A stretch of DNA of 64,000 nt from the NCBI RefSeq assembly GCF_013402795.1, contig NZ_CP058595.1:97501-161500 (forward strand), in the 5' to 3' direction. Of the stretch, positions 43,317-52,682 are shown in pieces. The position numbers were made by a program, and so were the translations under genes. The notes below the pieces were generated by a model. That model had not been told where the DNA came from. It saw only the letters and a list, made by a program, of their open reading frames with translations, and did no database searches. Every line of letters begins with the position of its first letter. The first letter of the stretch is position 1. The stretch comes from Costertonia aggregata (GTDB lineage: Bacteria > Bacteroidota > Bacteroidia > Flavobacteriales > Flavobacteriaceae).

Positions 43317-44723
43317 ATGGAGCATAAATACGATTTTGGATTAGTAGGATTGGGCGTTATGGGCCGTAATTTTATTCTTAATGTCGCGGATAATGGGTTT
43401 ACAGCTTTTGGAAATGATTTGGATACGGAAAAAGTAGATGCCTTGATCAAAGAAGGCGGGAATCCCAAAAAAGTGAACGCGACCACCGATGCCAAAATCT
43501 TTTTGGATGCACTCTCAACCCCAAGAAAGATAATGCTATTGGTCCCTGCAGGAAAAGTGGTGGACATCGTTATCGAAAACCTACTCCCCAATTTGGACGA
43601 GGGCGATATTATCATTGATGGTGGAAATTCTTTTTATACCGATACCGACAGGCGCGAAGCCTATTTGTCCAAAAAAGGAATCAATTTTTTTGGTGCGGGC
43701 GTTTCCGGTGGTGCCAAAGGTGCACGAAAAGGGCCTAGCATCATGCCTGGCGGCAATAGGGAAGCCTACCGGCATGTAAAACCAATCTTTGAAGCTGTTT
43801 CGGCAAAATATGAAGGGGAGCCCTGTGTAGCCTACTTAGGTCCAAAATCTGCCGGAAATTACGTGAAAATGGTACATAACGGTATTGAATACGGCTTGAT
43901 GCAATTGACTTCCGAAATTTATGACGTACTAAAAAAAGGAGGTAATTTGACCAATGATGAGCTGCATGCTACGTATGCCAAATGGAACGCTGGGCGTTTA
44001 CAATCCTTTTTGGTAGAAATAACCTCTAAGATTTTTCAACAAAAAGATGATTTGGGCGATGGTAGATTGGTGGATAAGATTTTGGACAAGGCCAAACAAA
44101 AGGGTACAGGCAAATGGACCAGCCAAAATGCCATGGATTTAGGTATACCTGTTCCATCTATCGATATTGCCGTAAGTATGCGAGAAATATCGGCATTGAA
44201 ACAAGAACGCATTACGGCGGACCAACTGTACGAACGTCCAACCGTTGAATGTATGGACAAGGAAAAATTAGAAAGACTGGCCGAAGAATCCCTATATTTT
44301 TCCTTTATCATAACCTATGCCCAGGGTTTGCACCAGTTGGCTGATGCCTCAAAAGAATATGGTTACGAACTTGACATTGCCGTTATTGCTAAAATATGGC
44401 GTGCCGGTTGTATTATTCGTGCCGGGTTATTGGCCGATATTGCACAAGCCTTTCAAGCAGACAATAATTTACCCAATTTACTGCTTTCCCCGACATTTGT
44501 TGAAAAAGTGCAGAGTACGGTCAACGCCGCCCGTAAATTGGTTTCTTATGGCGCGGTCAACGGAATTCCGTTACCGGGACTGTCAAACTCCCTCACGTAT
44601 TTTGATGCCTATACCTCTACCCGATTGCCCTTAAATGTGATACAGGCGCAGCGCGACTATTTTGGCTCGCATACCTATGAACGTATGGATAGAGAGGGTA
44701 TTTTTCATACGGAGTGGGAATGA
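43317..44723 (+). CDS. gnd: 6-phosphogluconate dehydrogenase (decarboxylating)
   Basis: A 468-residue NADP enzyme producing ribulose 5-phosphate and CO2. N-terminal GLGVMGRNFILNVADNG (Rossmann), DGGNSFYTDTDRREAYLSKKG, the signature GVSGGAKGARKGPSIMPGG, active-site HNGIEYGLMQL (Lys in VKMVHNGIEY), and the C-terminal tail. With zwf and pgl it completes the oxidative branch. Confidence 0.97.
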   Translation: MEHKYDFGLVGLGVMGRNFILNVADNGFTAFGNDLDTEKVDALIKEGGNPKKVNATTDAKIFLDALSTPRKIMLLVPAGKVVDIVIENLLPNLDEGDIIIDGGNSFYTDTDRREAYLSKKGINFFGAGVSGGAKGARKGPSIMPGGNREAYRHVKPIFEAVSAKYEGEPCVAYLGPKSAGNYVKMVHNGIEYGLMQLTSEIYDVLKKGGNLTNDELHATYAKWNAGRLQSFLVEITSKIFQQKDDLGDGRLVDKILDKAKQKGTGKWTSQNAMDLGIPVPSIDIAVSMREISALKQERITADQLYERPTVECMDKEKLERLAEESLYFSFIITYAQGLHQLADASKEYGYELDIAVIAKIWRAGCIIRAGLLADIAQAFQADNNLPNLLLSPTFVEKVQSTVNAARKLVSYGAVNGIPLPGLSNSLTYFDAYTSTRLPLNVIQAQRDYFGSHTYERMDREGIFHTEWE

Positions 44724-44871
44724 TCAATTCAAAAAGTCATTTGCAATGATTCGTATTCGTAGGATACATCAAAGATGATTTAATGTTCGCTTTTCGTATT
44801 TAACAATAAAATAACTATTAACTGTTAGGGTTTTTTTACAATCAGATTGTTATCACTAAAAGAAACGTGAA

Positions 44872-45267
44872 ATGAAAAAAGCTATATTGATCATACCTAT
44901 TGTTTTTATATTGGTAAGTTGTGACCCTGTATCCTCTATGGATGCCAATATCAAAAATTCAACATCGCAAAACCTATCGATACAATTTGTGACATCTACC
45001 GGGACAAGTGAGACCATACGAATTACGTCTGATGAAACGCTTTTGTTTAGAGAAGGTATGTCAACAACGGGAGGCTTTCTAGAACCGTCTTTGATTGAAT
45101 TTGACTCCATTTACATTGTAAGTGAATCCAATGAAGTCTTGAAAATCTTTAAACAAGATACCGACGGTAAAAATATATATAACATAGATGAGTATTGGAC
45201 ATTTAGCGAACCCTCTAAGCGGTTTTATCTATATGATTACGAAATATTGAATGAAGATTTTGAATGA
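44872..45267 (+). CDS. Hypothetical lipoprotein
   Basis: A 131-residue lipoprotein; lipobox FILVSC (Cys near 18). The mature part is beta-rich (NIKNSTSQNLSIQFVTS, ETLLFREGMSTTGGF, DSIYIVSESNEVLKIF), suggesting a small immunoglobulin-like or lipocalin-like sandwich. I do not recognise the family. It lies alone between gnd and the GIY-YIG-like gene. Confidence 0.65.
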   Translation: MKKAILIIPIVFILVSCDPVSSMDANIKNSTSQNLSIQFVTSTGTSETIRITSDETLLFREGMSTTGGFLEPSLIEFDSIYIVSESNEVLKIFKQDTDGKNIYNIDEYWTFSEPSKRFYLYDYEILNEDFE

Positions 45268-45397
45268 AAAGCACTTTGATAATCTATAATCTATACAAGT
45301 CCCCTTAATCGCATTTTGGCTAATTAAATTACATTATCCTATATATCATGTTTCTACATGCTTCTCTTTTTTATTTCACTAATTAGATTACAACTTG

Positions 45398-45748
45398 ATG
45401 TCTAAAACCCAATATCGAGTATACGTCGTAGAGCTTTCAAAAAAAGTATTTACAGAGCATAGAAAATTCAGAGAGGTCAACCCCCAGTTTAATGGTGTTT
45501 TGGAATGTTTATACGTGGGCATGACCAGTAAAACACCTGTTGAACGTTTTAAGCAGCACAAAAAAGGAACATTAAGCAAAAAGGGGCATAATCTTTCGTC
45601 AAACATTGTTAAAAAATATGGACTTTACCTGAGGGGAAGCCTATATAACCATATTTTGCCCATGCCCACAAGGGCTGAAGCTTTAAAAATGGAGAAAACC
45701 TTGGCTTTGGAATTACGTAGAAAACGCTATGCCGTTTGGTTTAATTAA
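45398..45748 (+). CDS. GIY-YIG-like nuclease family protein
   Basis: A 116-residue small cytoplasmic protein. The pattern YRVYVVEL...CLYVGMTSKTPVERFKQHKKG matches the GIY-YIG fold: two short strands (VYVVEL and LYVGMT), a conserved Arg (PVERF), His, and a downstream Glu (ALKMEKTLA). An insertion separates the first two strands. The ATG at 45398 is chosen over TTG at 45395. Stand-alone GIY-YIG proteins range from DNA repair to mobile-element nucleases; no mobile context is seen here. Confidence 0.65.
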   Translation: MSKTQYRVYVVELSKKVFTEHRKFREVNPQFNGVLECLYVGMTSKTPVERFKQHKKGTLSKKGHNLSSNIVKKYGLYLRGSLYNHILPMPTRAEALKMEKTLALELRRKRYAVWFN

Positions 45749-45795
45749 ACCATTTCAATTTTTCATAGTCCAATCAAAAACATAAAATTTAGATT

Positions 45796-46011
45796 ATGAA
45801 AAAGTTACTTGTTTTTCTTATGATTGTTCTTATGTGCGGTTTTTCATCTTGTGCCAGACGAGTAGTAACATCTGTACCTGCCAACGTTACCATAGTAAAG
45901 AATAGACCGGCAAATTATAAAATTGTTAGGGTAAAGGGCAAACGATACTATTTCTGGAACGGAAAACACTATAGAAAAACACGACGAGGTTATGTTTTTG
46001 TAAGAGTTTAG
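45796..46011 (+). CDS. Small basic lipoprotein or secreted protein
   Basis: A 71-residue protein: signal peptide MKKLLVFLMIVLMCGFSSC with lipobox FSSC (Cys near 19), then a very basic, aromatic mature part (RVKGKRYYFWNGKHYRKTRRGYVFVRV). The YYFWNGKHY-type pattern resembles secreted repeat proteins (DUF6515-like) of Bacteroidota. Function unknown. Confidence 0.6.
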   Translation: MKKLLVFLMIVLMCGFSSCARRVVTSVPANVTIVKNRPANYKIVRVKGKRYYFWNGKHYRKTRRGYVFVRV

Positions 46012-46026
46012 ATTAGTATAAATTAT

Positions 46027-46055
46027 AAAAAAAGCCTCCGAATATTCAGGAGGCT
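46027..46055 (-). terminator. Terminator of carB
   Basis: On the minus strand, AGCCTCC (46055-46049) pairs with GGAGGCT (46039-46033) and is followed by TTTTTTT. It lies 26 nt after the carB stop. Confidence 0.88.
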
Positions 46056-46080
46056 GTTCTAATTTTCAGATGAGTCTTGA

Positions 46081-48933
46081 CTACTTGCTCAAATACATCT
46101 TTCTACGTGCATATAGATTGTAAAAATCATCATCTTTTAAACTATCTATAAATAATATGCTCTCCCCGGTACTTTTCATTTCAGGACCCAAGTTCTTGTT
46201 TACGTTCGGGAATTTATTGAATGAAAATACAGGTTGTTTTATGGCGTAACCATCCAGTTCTGGTTTAAAATCAAAATCTTTCACCTTCTTTTCACCCAAC
46301 ATTACCTTTGTGGCATAATTTACATAAGGCTCCTTGTAGGCTTTTGCTATAAATGGTACAGTACGTGATGCCCTTGGATTGGCCTCAATGATATATACCA
46401 TGTCATCTTTAATGGCAAACTGAATATTGATAAGACCTACAGTATTTAAAGCCAAAGCAATTTTTTTGGTATGGTCCTTAATTTGTTGCATCACGAATTC
46501 TCCCAGATTAAAAGGAGGCAAAGTGGCATTGGAATCCCCGGAATGAATACCGCATGGCTCTATGTGTTCCATTATGCCGATAATGTATACATCTTTACCA
46601 TCGCAAATGGCATCGGCCTCAGCTTCGATGGCACCGTCCAAGTAATGGTCCAACAATAGTTTATTGTTCGGTATTTTACGAAGAAGGTCAACTACATGCT
46701 CTTCCAACTCTTCCTTATTGATAACGATTTTCATCCCTTGGCCACCCAAAACATAAGAAGGTCTCACCAAAAGGGGAAAATCTAACTCGTCTGCCAGTTG
46801 TAGGGCCTCATCTGCGGTTTCGGCCACTCCAAAGCGTGGAAAAGGAATATCGTTTTCTTTCAACAGTTCCGAAAAACTACCCCTATCTTCTGCCAAATCC
46901 AATGATTCAAAACTGGTACCAATAATTTTGATACCGTATTTGGATAATTTTTCGGCTAGTTTCAAGGCTGTTTGCCCGCCCAATTGAACAATCACACCTT
47001 CCGGTTTTTCATGACGGATAATATCATAGATGTGCTCCCAAAAAACGGGTTCAAAATATAGCTTGTCCGCCGTATCGAAATCGGTCGAAACCGTTTCAGG
47101 GTTACAGTTGATCATAATGGTTTCGTACCCGCACTCTGCCGCTGCCAGAACCCCGTGTACACAACAATAATCAAATTCAATACCTTGCCCTATTCGGTTG
47201 GGGCCAGAACCCAGAACAACAATTTTCTTTTTATCAGTGACCACACTATCGTTTTCGACGTAGCGCGTTCCGTCCGGTTTTTCAATTTCAGCTTCAAAAG
47301 TGGAATAATAATAGGGAGTCATCGCCTTGAACTCAGCAGCGCAAGTGTCCACCAATTTATAGACTCGGTTTATATTCAGCTCAGTTCGCTTGTTGTACAC
47401 TTCACTTTCATAACAATCCAACATATGGGCTATCTGCCTATCGGCGAAGCCTTTTTGTTTGGCTTCGAGCAATAAATCTTTGGTAAGGCTGGCGATGGTG
47501 TATTTGGAGATTTCCTTTTCCAAATGGTACAATTCTTCATACTGTTTTAAGAACCACATATCGATTTTCGTAATCTCGAAAATCCTGCTCAGTGGAATTC
47601 CCATTTGTATGGCATCGTAAATCACAAAAACCCTGTCCCAACTGGGAATGGTCAACTTGCTGATGATTTGGTCATAGTCCTTATATCCCTTGCCGTCTGC
47701 CCCTAAACCGTTTCGTTTGATTTCCAATGACTGCGTGGCTTTGTGCAATGCTTCTTGGAATGACCGCCCAATACCCATAACTTCGCCCACGGCCTTCATC
47801 TGCAAGCCCAAAGTACGGTCCGAACCTTCGAACTTGTCAAAGTTCCATCGCGGTATTTTTACGATAACGTAATCCAGCATAGGCTCAAAAAGTGCCGATG
47901 TCGATTTTGTAATCTGATTTTCCAACTCGTCGAGGGAATAACCTATGGCCAGTTTCGTAGCGACCTTGGCTATAGGGTAACCCGTTGCTTTTGAAGCAAG
48001 CGCTGAAGACCTGGAGACCCTTGGATTTATCTCTATAGCTATAATATCCTCATTCTCATCTGGACTCACAGCAAACTGTACATTACAGCCCCCTTCAAAA
48101 TCACCGATACTACGCATCATGTGAATGGCCATATCACGCATTTTTTGGTACGTTTTATCGGACAAGGTCATCGCTGGTGCCACCGTTATGGAATCTCCTG
48201 TGTGAATGCCCATCGGGTCCATATTCTCTATGGCACAGATGATGACTACATTATCGTTTTTATCGCGTAATAGTTCCAGTTCATATTCCTTCCAACCCAT
48301 CAGGGCCTTATCGATCATTACTTCGTGAATGGGAGAGATTTCCAACCCATGGCTGAGCAGGGCATCAAAATCCTCAGGCTTGTGCACTATCGAGGCACCG
48401 GCACCGCCCAATGTATACGACGCTCTTATGACCAATGGAAAACCAAATTCCTGGGCTATCTCTTTCCCTTTTAGAAAAGAAGTCGCCGTGGCTTGTGGTG
48501 CCATACCCACACCTATTTTGAGCATGAGTTCACGAAACTTTTCACGGTCTTCGGTGATATTTATGGCATCGATATCAACACCGATCATTTGTACGCCGAA
48601 ATCCTCCCAAATTCCTTTTTTATCTGCCTCAATACATAGGTTCAATGCCGTTTGACCACCCATTGTTGGTAATACGGCATCGATCTGCGGATGCTCCTTC
48701 AAGATTTCTATAATCGATTTTGTATTCAATGGCTTTAAATATACATGGTCGGCCATTGAGGGGTCTGTCATAATAGTGGCGGGATTACTATTGATGAGAA
48801 TAGTCTCTATACCATCTTCGCGCAAAGAACGTAAAGACTGGGAACCAGCATAATCAAATTCACAGGCCTGCCCAATTACAATAGGACCTGAGCCAATAAT
48901 CAAAATCGAGTTTAAATCTTTTCTTTTCGGCAT
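46081..48933 (-). CDS. carB: Carbamoyl-phosphate synthase large subunit, short form
   Basis: A 950-residue ATP-dependent synthase for pyrimidine and arginine synthesis. Two homologous ATP-grasp halves are present: LIIGSGPIVIGQACEFDYAGSQ at the start and VLGSGPNRIGQGIEFDYCC near 570, with IRASYTLGGAGASIV and VRPSYVLGGQGM. E. coli CarB has about 1073 residues; the missing ~120 are the C-terminal MGS-like allosteric domain (UMP/ornithine/IMP control). The end MYLSK lies at the normal domain boundary, so this looks like a genuine short form. No carA is adjacent. Confidence 0.96.
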   Translation of the reverse strand: MPKRKDLNSILIIGSGPIVIGQACEFDYAGSQSLRSLREDGIETILINSNPATIMTDPSMADHVYLKPLNTKSIIEILKEHPQIDAVLPTMGGQTALNLCIEADKKGIWEDFGVQMIGVDIDAINITEDREKFRELMLKIGVGMAPQATATSFLKGKEIAQEFGFPLVIRASYTLGGAGASIVHKPEDFDALLSHGLEISPIHEVMIDKALMGWKEYELELLRDKNDNVVIICAIENMDPMGIHTGDSITVAPAMTLSDKTYQKMRDMAIHMMRSIGDFEGGCNVQFAVSPDENEDIIAIEINPRVSRSSALASKATGYPIAKVATKLAIGYSLDELENQITKSTSALFEPMLDYVIVKIPRWNFDKFEGSDRTLGLQMKAVGEVMGIGRSFQEALHKATQSLEIKRNGLGADGKGYKDYDQIISKLTIPSWDRVFVIYDAIQMGIPLSRIFEITKIDMWFLKQYEELYHLEKEISKYTIASLTKDLLLEAKQKGFADRQIAHMLDCYESEVYNKRTELNINRVYKLVDTCAAEFKAMTPYYYSTFEAEIEKPDGTRYVENDSVVTDKKKIVVLGSGPNRIGQGIEFDYCCVHGVLAAAECGYETIMINCNPETVSTDFDTADKLYFEPVFWEHIYDIIRHEKPEGVIVQLGGQTALKLAEKLSKYGIKIIGTSFESLDLAEDRGSFSELLKENDIPFPRFGVAETADEALQLADELDFPLLVRPSYVLGGQGMKIVINKEELEEHVVDLLRKIPNNKLLLDHYLDGAIEAEADAICDGKDVYIIGIMEHIEPCGIHSGDSNATLPPFNLGEFVMQQIKDHTKKIALALNTVGLINIQFAIKDDMVYIIEANPRASRTVPFIAKAYKEPYVNYATKVMLGEKKVKDFDFKPELDGYAIKQPVFSFNKFPNVNKNLGPEMKSTGESILFIDSLKDDDFYNLYARRKMYLSK

Positions 48934-48965
48934 TCTAAATAACGTTTCTCGTTTACAAAATTTCT

Positions 48966-48973
48966 CAAAATTA
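48966..48973 (-). promoter_or_regulatory. Candidate carB promoter
   Basis: The minus strand reads TAATTTTG (TAnnTTTG), about 33 nt upstream of the carB ATG; no proper -33. It abuts the rpmH terminator, so carB is likely an independent unit. Confidence 0.4.
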
Positions 48974-48975
48974 GG

Positions 48976-49014
48976 ACAAAAAAAAGGTGCTGAACTTAAA
49001 AAAGCAGCACCTTT
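48976..49014 (-). terminator. Terminator of rpmH
   Basis: AAAGGTGCTG (49014-49005) pairs with CAGCACCTTT (48992-48983) on the minus strand, followed by a T run. It lies 23 nt after the rpmH stop. Confidence 0.85.
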
Positions 49015-49036
49015 ATTAAAAAGTTATCTACAGTCA

Positions 49037-49198
49037 TTATTTTTTGTGACGTGGCTCAGAGGATACGGTAAGTTTTTTTCTACCTTTAGCTCTTCTTCTG
49101 GCAAGAACTTTTCTTCCATTTACGGAAGCCATACGTTCACGGAAACCGTGCTTGTTTTTTCTTTTCCTTTTAGATGGTTGAAATGTTCTTTTACTCAT
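49037..49198 (-). CDS. rpmH: 50S ribosomal protein L34
   Basis: A 53-residue L34: [40 protein letters not shown], and a [13 protein letters not shown] tail. The start, at the ATG 49198, is exact for the family. Very basic, binding the 23S rRNA core. Transcribed alone between a strong promoter and its own terminator; rnpA is not adjacent in this window. Confidence 0.97.
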   Translation of the reverse strand: MSKRTFQPSKRKRKNKHGFRERMASVNGRKVLARRRAKGRKKLTVSSEPRHKK

Positions 49199-49268
49199 CG
49201 CCTATATATTTAATACGTTCTTTTTGTCCAATAGAATAACCTATGAACAGGTTATGTAAAACTGGGCG

Positions 49269-49299
49269 CAAATATACAAAGAGTTTTTGCTTTGCCAAA
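49269..49299 (-). promoter_or_regulatory. Promoter of rpmH
   Basis: On the minus strand TTTG (49299-49296), 19-bp spacer and TATATTTG (49276-49269): a perfect Bacteroidota consensus. Start near 49263, leader about 65 nt. Confidence 0.85.
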
Positions 49300-49435
49300 T
49301 TCAATGCCAAAAATAATTGTAAAGTTTTTACTGTTTGCCGATGGCGATATTTCAAATGAAAAGTGTTGAGATAATTTATATATTTTTCCAGTAGCATTGA
49401 TATACTGCACGTCTTATAATTCGCCTTAGTTTTAT

Positions 49436-49443
49436 TACTTTTG
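49436..49443 (+). promoter_or_regulatory. Candidate promoter of the DUF6263 gene
   Basis: TACTTTTG (TAnnTTTG) about 30 nt upstream of the ATG at 49474; no TTG at -33. Confidence 0.4.
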
Positions 49444-49473
49444 CATCGCCTAATCGCAATCCCATAGAATACC

Positions 49474-50358
49474 ATGAAATATTTTTTTCAGTTTACCATA
49501 TTACTACTTTGTTCATTCTTCGGCTTTGGACAAACGGTGCTACAGTATAATCTAAAAGAGAGTGATGTTTTTGAAATAAAGCAAAATGCCCAACAGATCA
49601 TTACACAAGAGCTTGATGGTGCGGCCCATACCATTACCAACGATATAAACGGGATTTTAGCTTTTATGGTTACCCAGGTCAACGAAAATGGATATACCAT
49701 TTCGCTAACTTTTAAGGACTTGAACCTTAAAATGACTTCGAGCATTCAGGGGGAACTTATGAACGTTAATGCCAAAGAAGTAAAAGAAGGCGATATGCAA
49801 TCCAAAATATTCAATAGCCTATTGGACATTCCTGTACAAATAGCACTTTCCAAAACAGGGGATATCCTAAATGTAAAAGGAGGCGACAGCTTGGTCAATA
49901 AGATGGCGAAAGCTTCCGGACTCGAAGATGAATTCTCTTTGAATATGATGAAGAAATCCCTGGAAAAAGAATTTGGCTCCGAAGCCTTGTCCAATAGCTA
50001 CGAGCAAATGACATTTATATATCCTGAAAAAGAAATCAAGGAAGGGGATTCTTGGAAAAACGTTTACTCGGGAAAGCTGAAAGCCGAAAACACATGGACT
50101 TTAGATGAACTTACTGGGGAAAACGCTAAAATTTCCGGAGTTGCTACAATAACCATGGATGTTACCGAACCTGCAACGACCATGAAACTCAGTGGTTCCC
50201 AAAACACATCAATAGTAACGAATTTAGCTTCCGGTTTTGTGAAAAGTATGGTCGTAAGCGGAACTTCCAAAGGTGTTTCGACCATGGCCCAAATGGGTGA
50301 TCAAGAAATACCCACAACTATAGATTCAAAAATCACCTACGAATTAATTAATCGATAA
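49474..50358 (+). CDS. DUF6263 family secreted protein
   Basis: A 294-residue protein with a signal peptide (MKYFFQFTILLLCSFFGFGQ). The mature part is beta-rich with repeated amphipathic strands (LQYNLKESDVFEIKQNAQQ, MTFIYPEKEIKEGDSWKNVY, TWTLDELTGENAKISGVA). It matches DUF6263, a Bacteroidota periplasmic family of unknown role. Followed 3 nt later by a membrane TPR-like protein, probably one operon. Confidence 0.75.
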   Translation: MKYFFQFTILLLCSFFGFGQTVLQYNLKESDVFEIKQNAQQIITQELDGAAHTITNDINGILAFMVTQVNENGYTISLTFKDLNLKMTSSIQGELMNVNAKEVKEGDMQSKIFNSLLDIPVQIALSKTGDILNVKGGDSLVNKMAKASGLEDEFSLNMMKKSLEKEFGSEALSNSYEQMTFIYPEKEIKEGDSWKNVYSGKLKAENTWTLDELTGENAKISGVATITMDVTEPATTMKLSGSQNTSIVTNLASGFVKSMVVSGTSKGVSTMAQMGDQEIPTTIDSKITYELINR

Positions 50359-50361
50359 AAC

Positions 50362-50877
50362 ATGTTCAATAAAAATTTTAAACTGATTATAGCGGCCTTT
50401 ATTATTGGTTACGCAGTGTATCAATTTATTGAAGAAAATATTGGAAACGGGATAGCTTTGATTTTTCTTTCGCTGATATTTATCTTCCTGTACTTTAGGA
50501 ACGAGATTATTCTTTTGGCGTTTTTACGTATGCGCAAACAAGATATGGACGGTACGCAAAAATGGTTGTCCAAAATCAAAAATCCCCAAGCGGCCTTGAT
50601 AAAAAAACAACAGGGCTATTACAATTACCTACACGGTATCATTTTTTCGCAAAAAAACCTGACCCAAGCCGAAAAATATTTCAAAAAAGCTTTAAAATTA
50701 GGGCTCACCATGGACTATGACGTTGCCATGGCCAAATTGAGCCTTGCAGGAATAGCCATGCAAAAAAGAAGAAAAAGGGAAGCGACCATGCTTTTAAGCG
50801 AAGCCAGTAAATTGGACAAAAACAATATGCTTACCGAACAGATCAAAATGATGAAACAGCAAATGAAAAAGATTTAG
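50362..50877 (+). CDS. Membrane protein with TPR-like repeat
   Basis: A 171-residue protein with two N-terminal membrane segments (near 7-22 and 30-47), then a soluble helical part with one or two TPR-like units (YYNYLHGIIFSQKNLTQAEKYFKKALKLGL; AMAKLSLAGIAMQKRRKREATMLLSEASKLD). It starts 3 nt after the DUF6263 stop. Probably a scaffold; function unknown. Confidence 0.75.
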   Translation: MFNKNFKLIIAAFIIGYAVYQFIEENIGNGIALIFLSLIFIFLYFRNEIILLAFLRMRKQDMDGTQKWLSKIKNPQAALIKKQQGYYNYLHGIIFSQKNLTQAEKYFKKALKLGLTMDYDVAMAKLSLAGIAMQKRRKREATMLLSEASKLDKNNMLTEQIKMMKQQMKKI

Positions 50878-50947
50878 GCGTTAAAAACATTTTCATTATA
50901 CAACATATCAACATATGATCTACCTTCTCTTAAACAAACCGGGCAAA

Positions 50948-51904
50948 TCATTTTGATTCTCTGTAATAGCCTTTATTCGGGATTTCAATAGTATACTTTT
51001 TTCTAGAGCTATTATTCAAATGCGGTTCGCGTAGCCAAGGATTGTGGCGCTTAAGGATCTTGTAATTAATTTCGTACTGCTGTGCAAAATCAGTAAAACT
51101 GGTTATGGGTTCATCTATTTCTACCTTGAACGTTGGAACGGCAGAGTACATATCATCCTTTTGAATATCGAAACCATATTTTTCGGGGTTGGACAAGATT
51201 TCTTTTATCGCCATGATGCGGAAAACATATCTACCCGTCTCCTGACCCAGTAAAAGATCATAGTAATTGTCTACTTTTTGTATGCCAAGGTATTTGTTTA
51301 TGGCTCCGGGACCAGCATTGTAAGCCGCAGCAGTCAAGGTCCAATTACCATATCGCTTTTTCCATTTGTTCAAATATTTACAAGCTACTTCGGTAGACTT
51401 TTCAAGATGGTAGCGTTCATCTACATTATCATTGACCTCTAGCCCATATTCGCGACCTGTACCCTTCATAATCTGCCAAAAACCTGTAGCTCCCGCAGGT
51501 GAGACCACATTGGTAAGTCCGCTTTCAGCAACTGCCAAATACTTAAAATCATCGGGAATTCCATTTTTAGCCAAAATGGGTTCTATAATGGGAAAATATT
51601 TGTTCGCACGCTTCATCAATAAAAGGGCATTGGATTGCCAATAGGTGTTGACCAAAAATTCCCTATCTACCCGTTCCATAATTTCAGGGTCTTCTTGTGG
51701 AACTATTTCTCCGGCAAAATTTAAATCCTCTGGTATATCAATCGCAGAAATTTTGTATCCTTCGGAAACGTTTTTATCAACATCGTTCTTTACAACATCT
51801 TTTTGAGCATCTGGTTCAACTGTGGTTTCCTGTACGGCAAATATCAACGTACTTACCACAAAAAAAACACCCAAAATCATTAAAATATTCTTTAAAACCT
51901 TCAT
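50948..51904 (-). CDS. Membrane-anchored lytic transglycosylase (MltD-like)
   Basis: A 318-residue peptidoglycan lytic transglycosylase. N-terminal membrane anchor (7-24), linker, SLT domain (near 100-240) with catalytic Glu in AVAESGLTNVVSPAGATGFWQIM and AAYNAGPGAINKYL, then a C-terminal LysM-like peptidoglycan-binding segment (near 265-312; ITSFTDFAQQYEINYKILKRHNPWL). It makes 1,6-anhydromuropeptides during wall remodelling. Has its own good promoter. Confidence 0.92.
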   Translation of the reverse strand: MKVLKNILMILGVFFVVSTLIFAVQETTVEPDAQKDVVKNDVDKNVSEGYKISAIDIPEDLNFAGEIVPQEDPEIMERVDREFLVNTYWQSNALLLMKRANKYFPIIEPILAKNGIPDDFKYLAVAESGLTNVVSPAGATGFWQIMKGTGREYGLEVNDNVDERYHLEKSTEVACKYLNKWKKRYGNWTLTAAAYNAGPGAINKYLGIQKVDNYYDLLLGQETGRYVFRIMAIKEILSNPEKYGFDIQKDDMYSAVPTFKVEIDEPITSFTDFAQQYEINYKILKRHNPWLREPHLNNSSRKKYTIEIPNKGYYRESK

Positions 51905-51926
51905 CTTATTTTCTTTAAACGTTATC

Positions 51927-51957
51927 CAAAGTTACTATTACAACTCGCTTATTCCAA
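51927..51957 (-). promoter_or_regulatory. Promoter of the lytic transglycosylase gene
   Basis: Minus strand TTG (51957-51955), 20-bp spacer, TAACTTTG (51934-51927). The -33 element lies inside the 3' end of the upstream hydrolase gene. Start near 51921, leader about 17 nt. Confidence 0.65.
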
Positions 51958-52611
51958 AATAATTGTGGGCAGATGCTCATTAAACCATTTGGCCCTATGA
52001 ATTATCATGGTATGCGTGCCTTTTTTAACCTTTGTACAGGCTTCGATATTATTTATTGGAAAAACAGCATCTTGCTCACCTTGTATATGTACCAGATTTT
52101 TCGGGTATTTTGTTTGTTTCCAGTTTACCAATTGATCAATGCACCAATCTATGTAGTATTTATCGCGAATGGACAAATATTTTTCATAAAGCCGTAAACG
52201 TTTGGTAACTGTTTCCCCAAAGGCATACTTCGCCAACAATTCAACATTATTGACAATCCCCGTAGGCAAAAGTTTGTGAACTTTGGTATATCTCGCAAAT
52301 AACATGCGTTTGGGCAGTTCGGTTTTGGTTTTTATGCTAGACACAATAATAAGCTTACGAACAGGAATCAATTTCGCCATTTCCTGTACAAGAATACCAC
52401 CAAAAGAAACACCAATAAGCACAGGGTTTTCATGAACGATGTTCTTACACATTTCTTCGGCGTATTGCTCAATGCCAATACCCCTTTTTGGTATGGTCCA
52501 GTCCAAAAAATGAGTTTCAAATTGTTCCGTAGGTAGGTTTATATGCTCAAATATACTGGTGTTAGCTGCCATACCGGGCATAAAGTAAACATGAATTTTT
52601 ACATTCGGCAT
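51949..52611 (-). CDS. Alpha/beta hydrolase
   Basis: A 220-residue alpha/beta-hydrolase fold protein. Oxyanion region FMPGMAANTSIFEHI, nucleophile elbow IGVSFGGIL (Ser near 70), acid Asp in HIQGEQDAVFPI and His in GTHTMIIH near the C-terminus give a full triad. ATG 52611 is used instead of the TTG at 52620. Esterase, lipase or thioesterase activity is possible; the substrate is unknown. Confidence 0.85.
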   Translation of the reverse strand: MPNVKIHVYFMPGMAANTSIFEHINLPTEQFETHFLDWTIPKRGIGIEQYAEEMCKNIVHENPVLIGVSFGGILVQEMAKLIPVRKLIIVSSIKTKTELPKRMLFARYTKVHKLLPTGIVNNVELLAKYAFGETVTKRLRLYEKYLSIRDKYYIDWCIDQLVNWKQTKYPKNLVHIQGEQDAVFPINNIEACTKVKKGTHTMIIHRAKWFNEHLPTIILE

Positions 52612-52657
52612 AAATATCAAGTGGTATTAAAGAATAGGAAATTAGGTATTTTTTTGC

Positions 52658-52665
52658 TACTTTTG
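52658..52665 (+). promoter_or_regulatory. Candidate promoter of the GNAT leader
   Basis: TACTTTTG (TAnnTTTG), start predicted near 52671. No good -33 TTG. Transcription would run through the palindrome and terminator-like hairpin described next, about 115 nt ahead of the GNAT start. Confidence 0.45.
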
Positions 52666-52682
52666 TTATCTGAATGTTAAAT

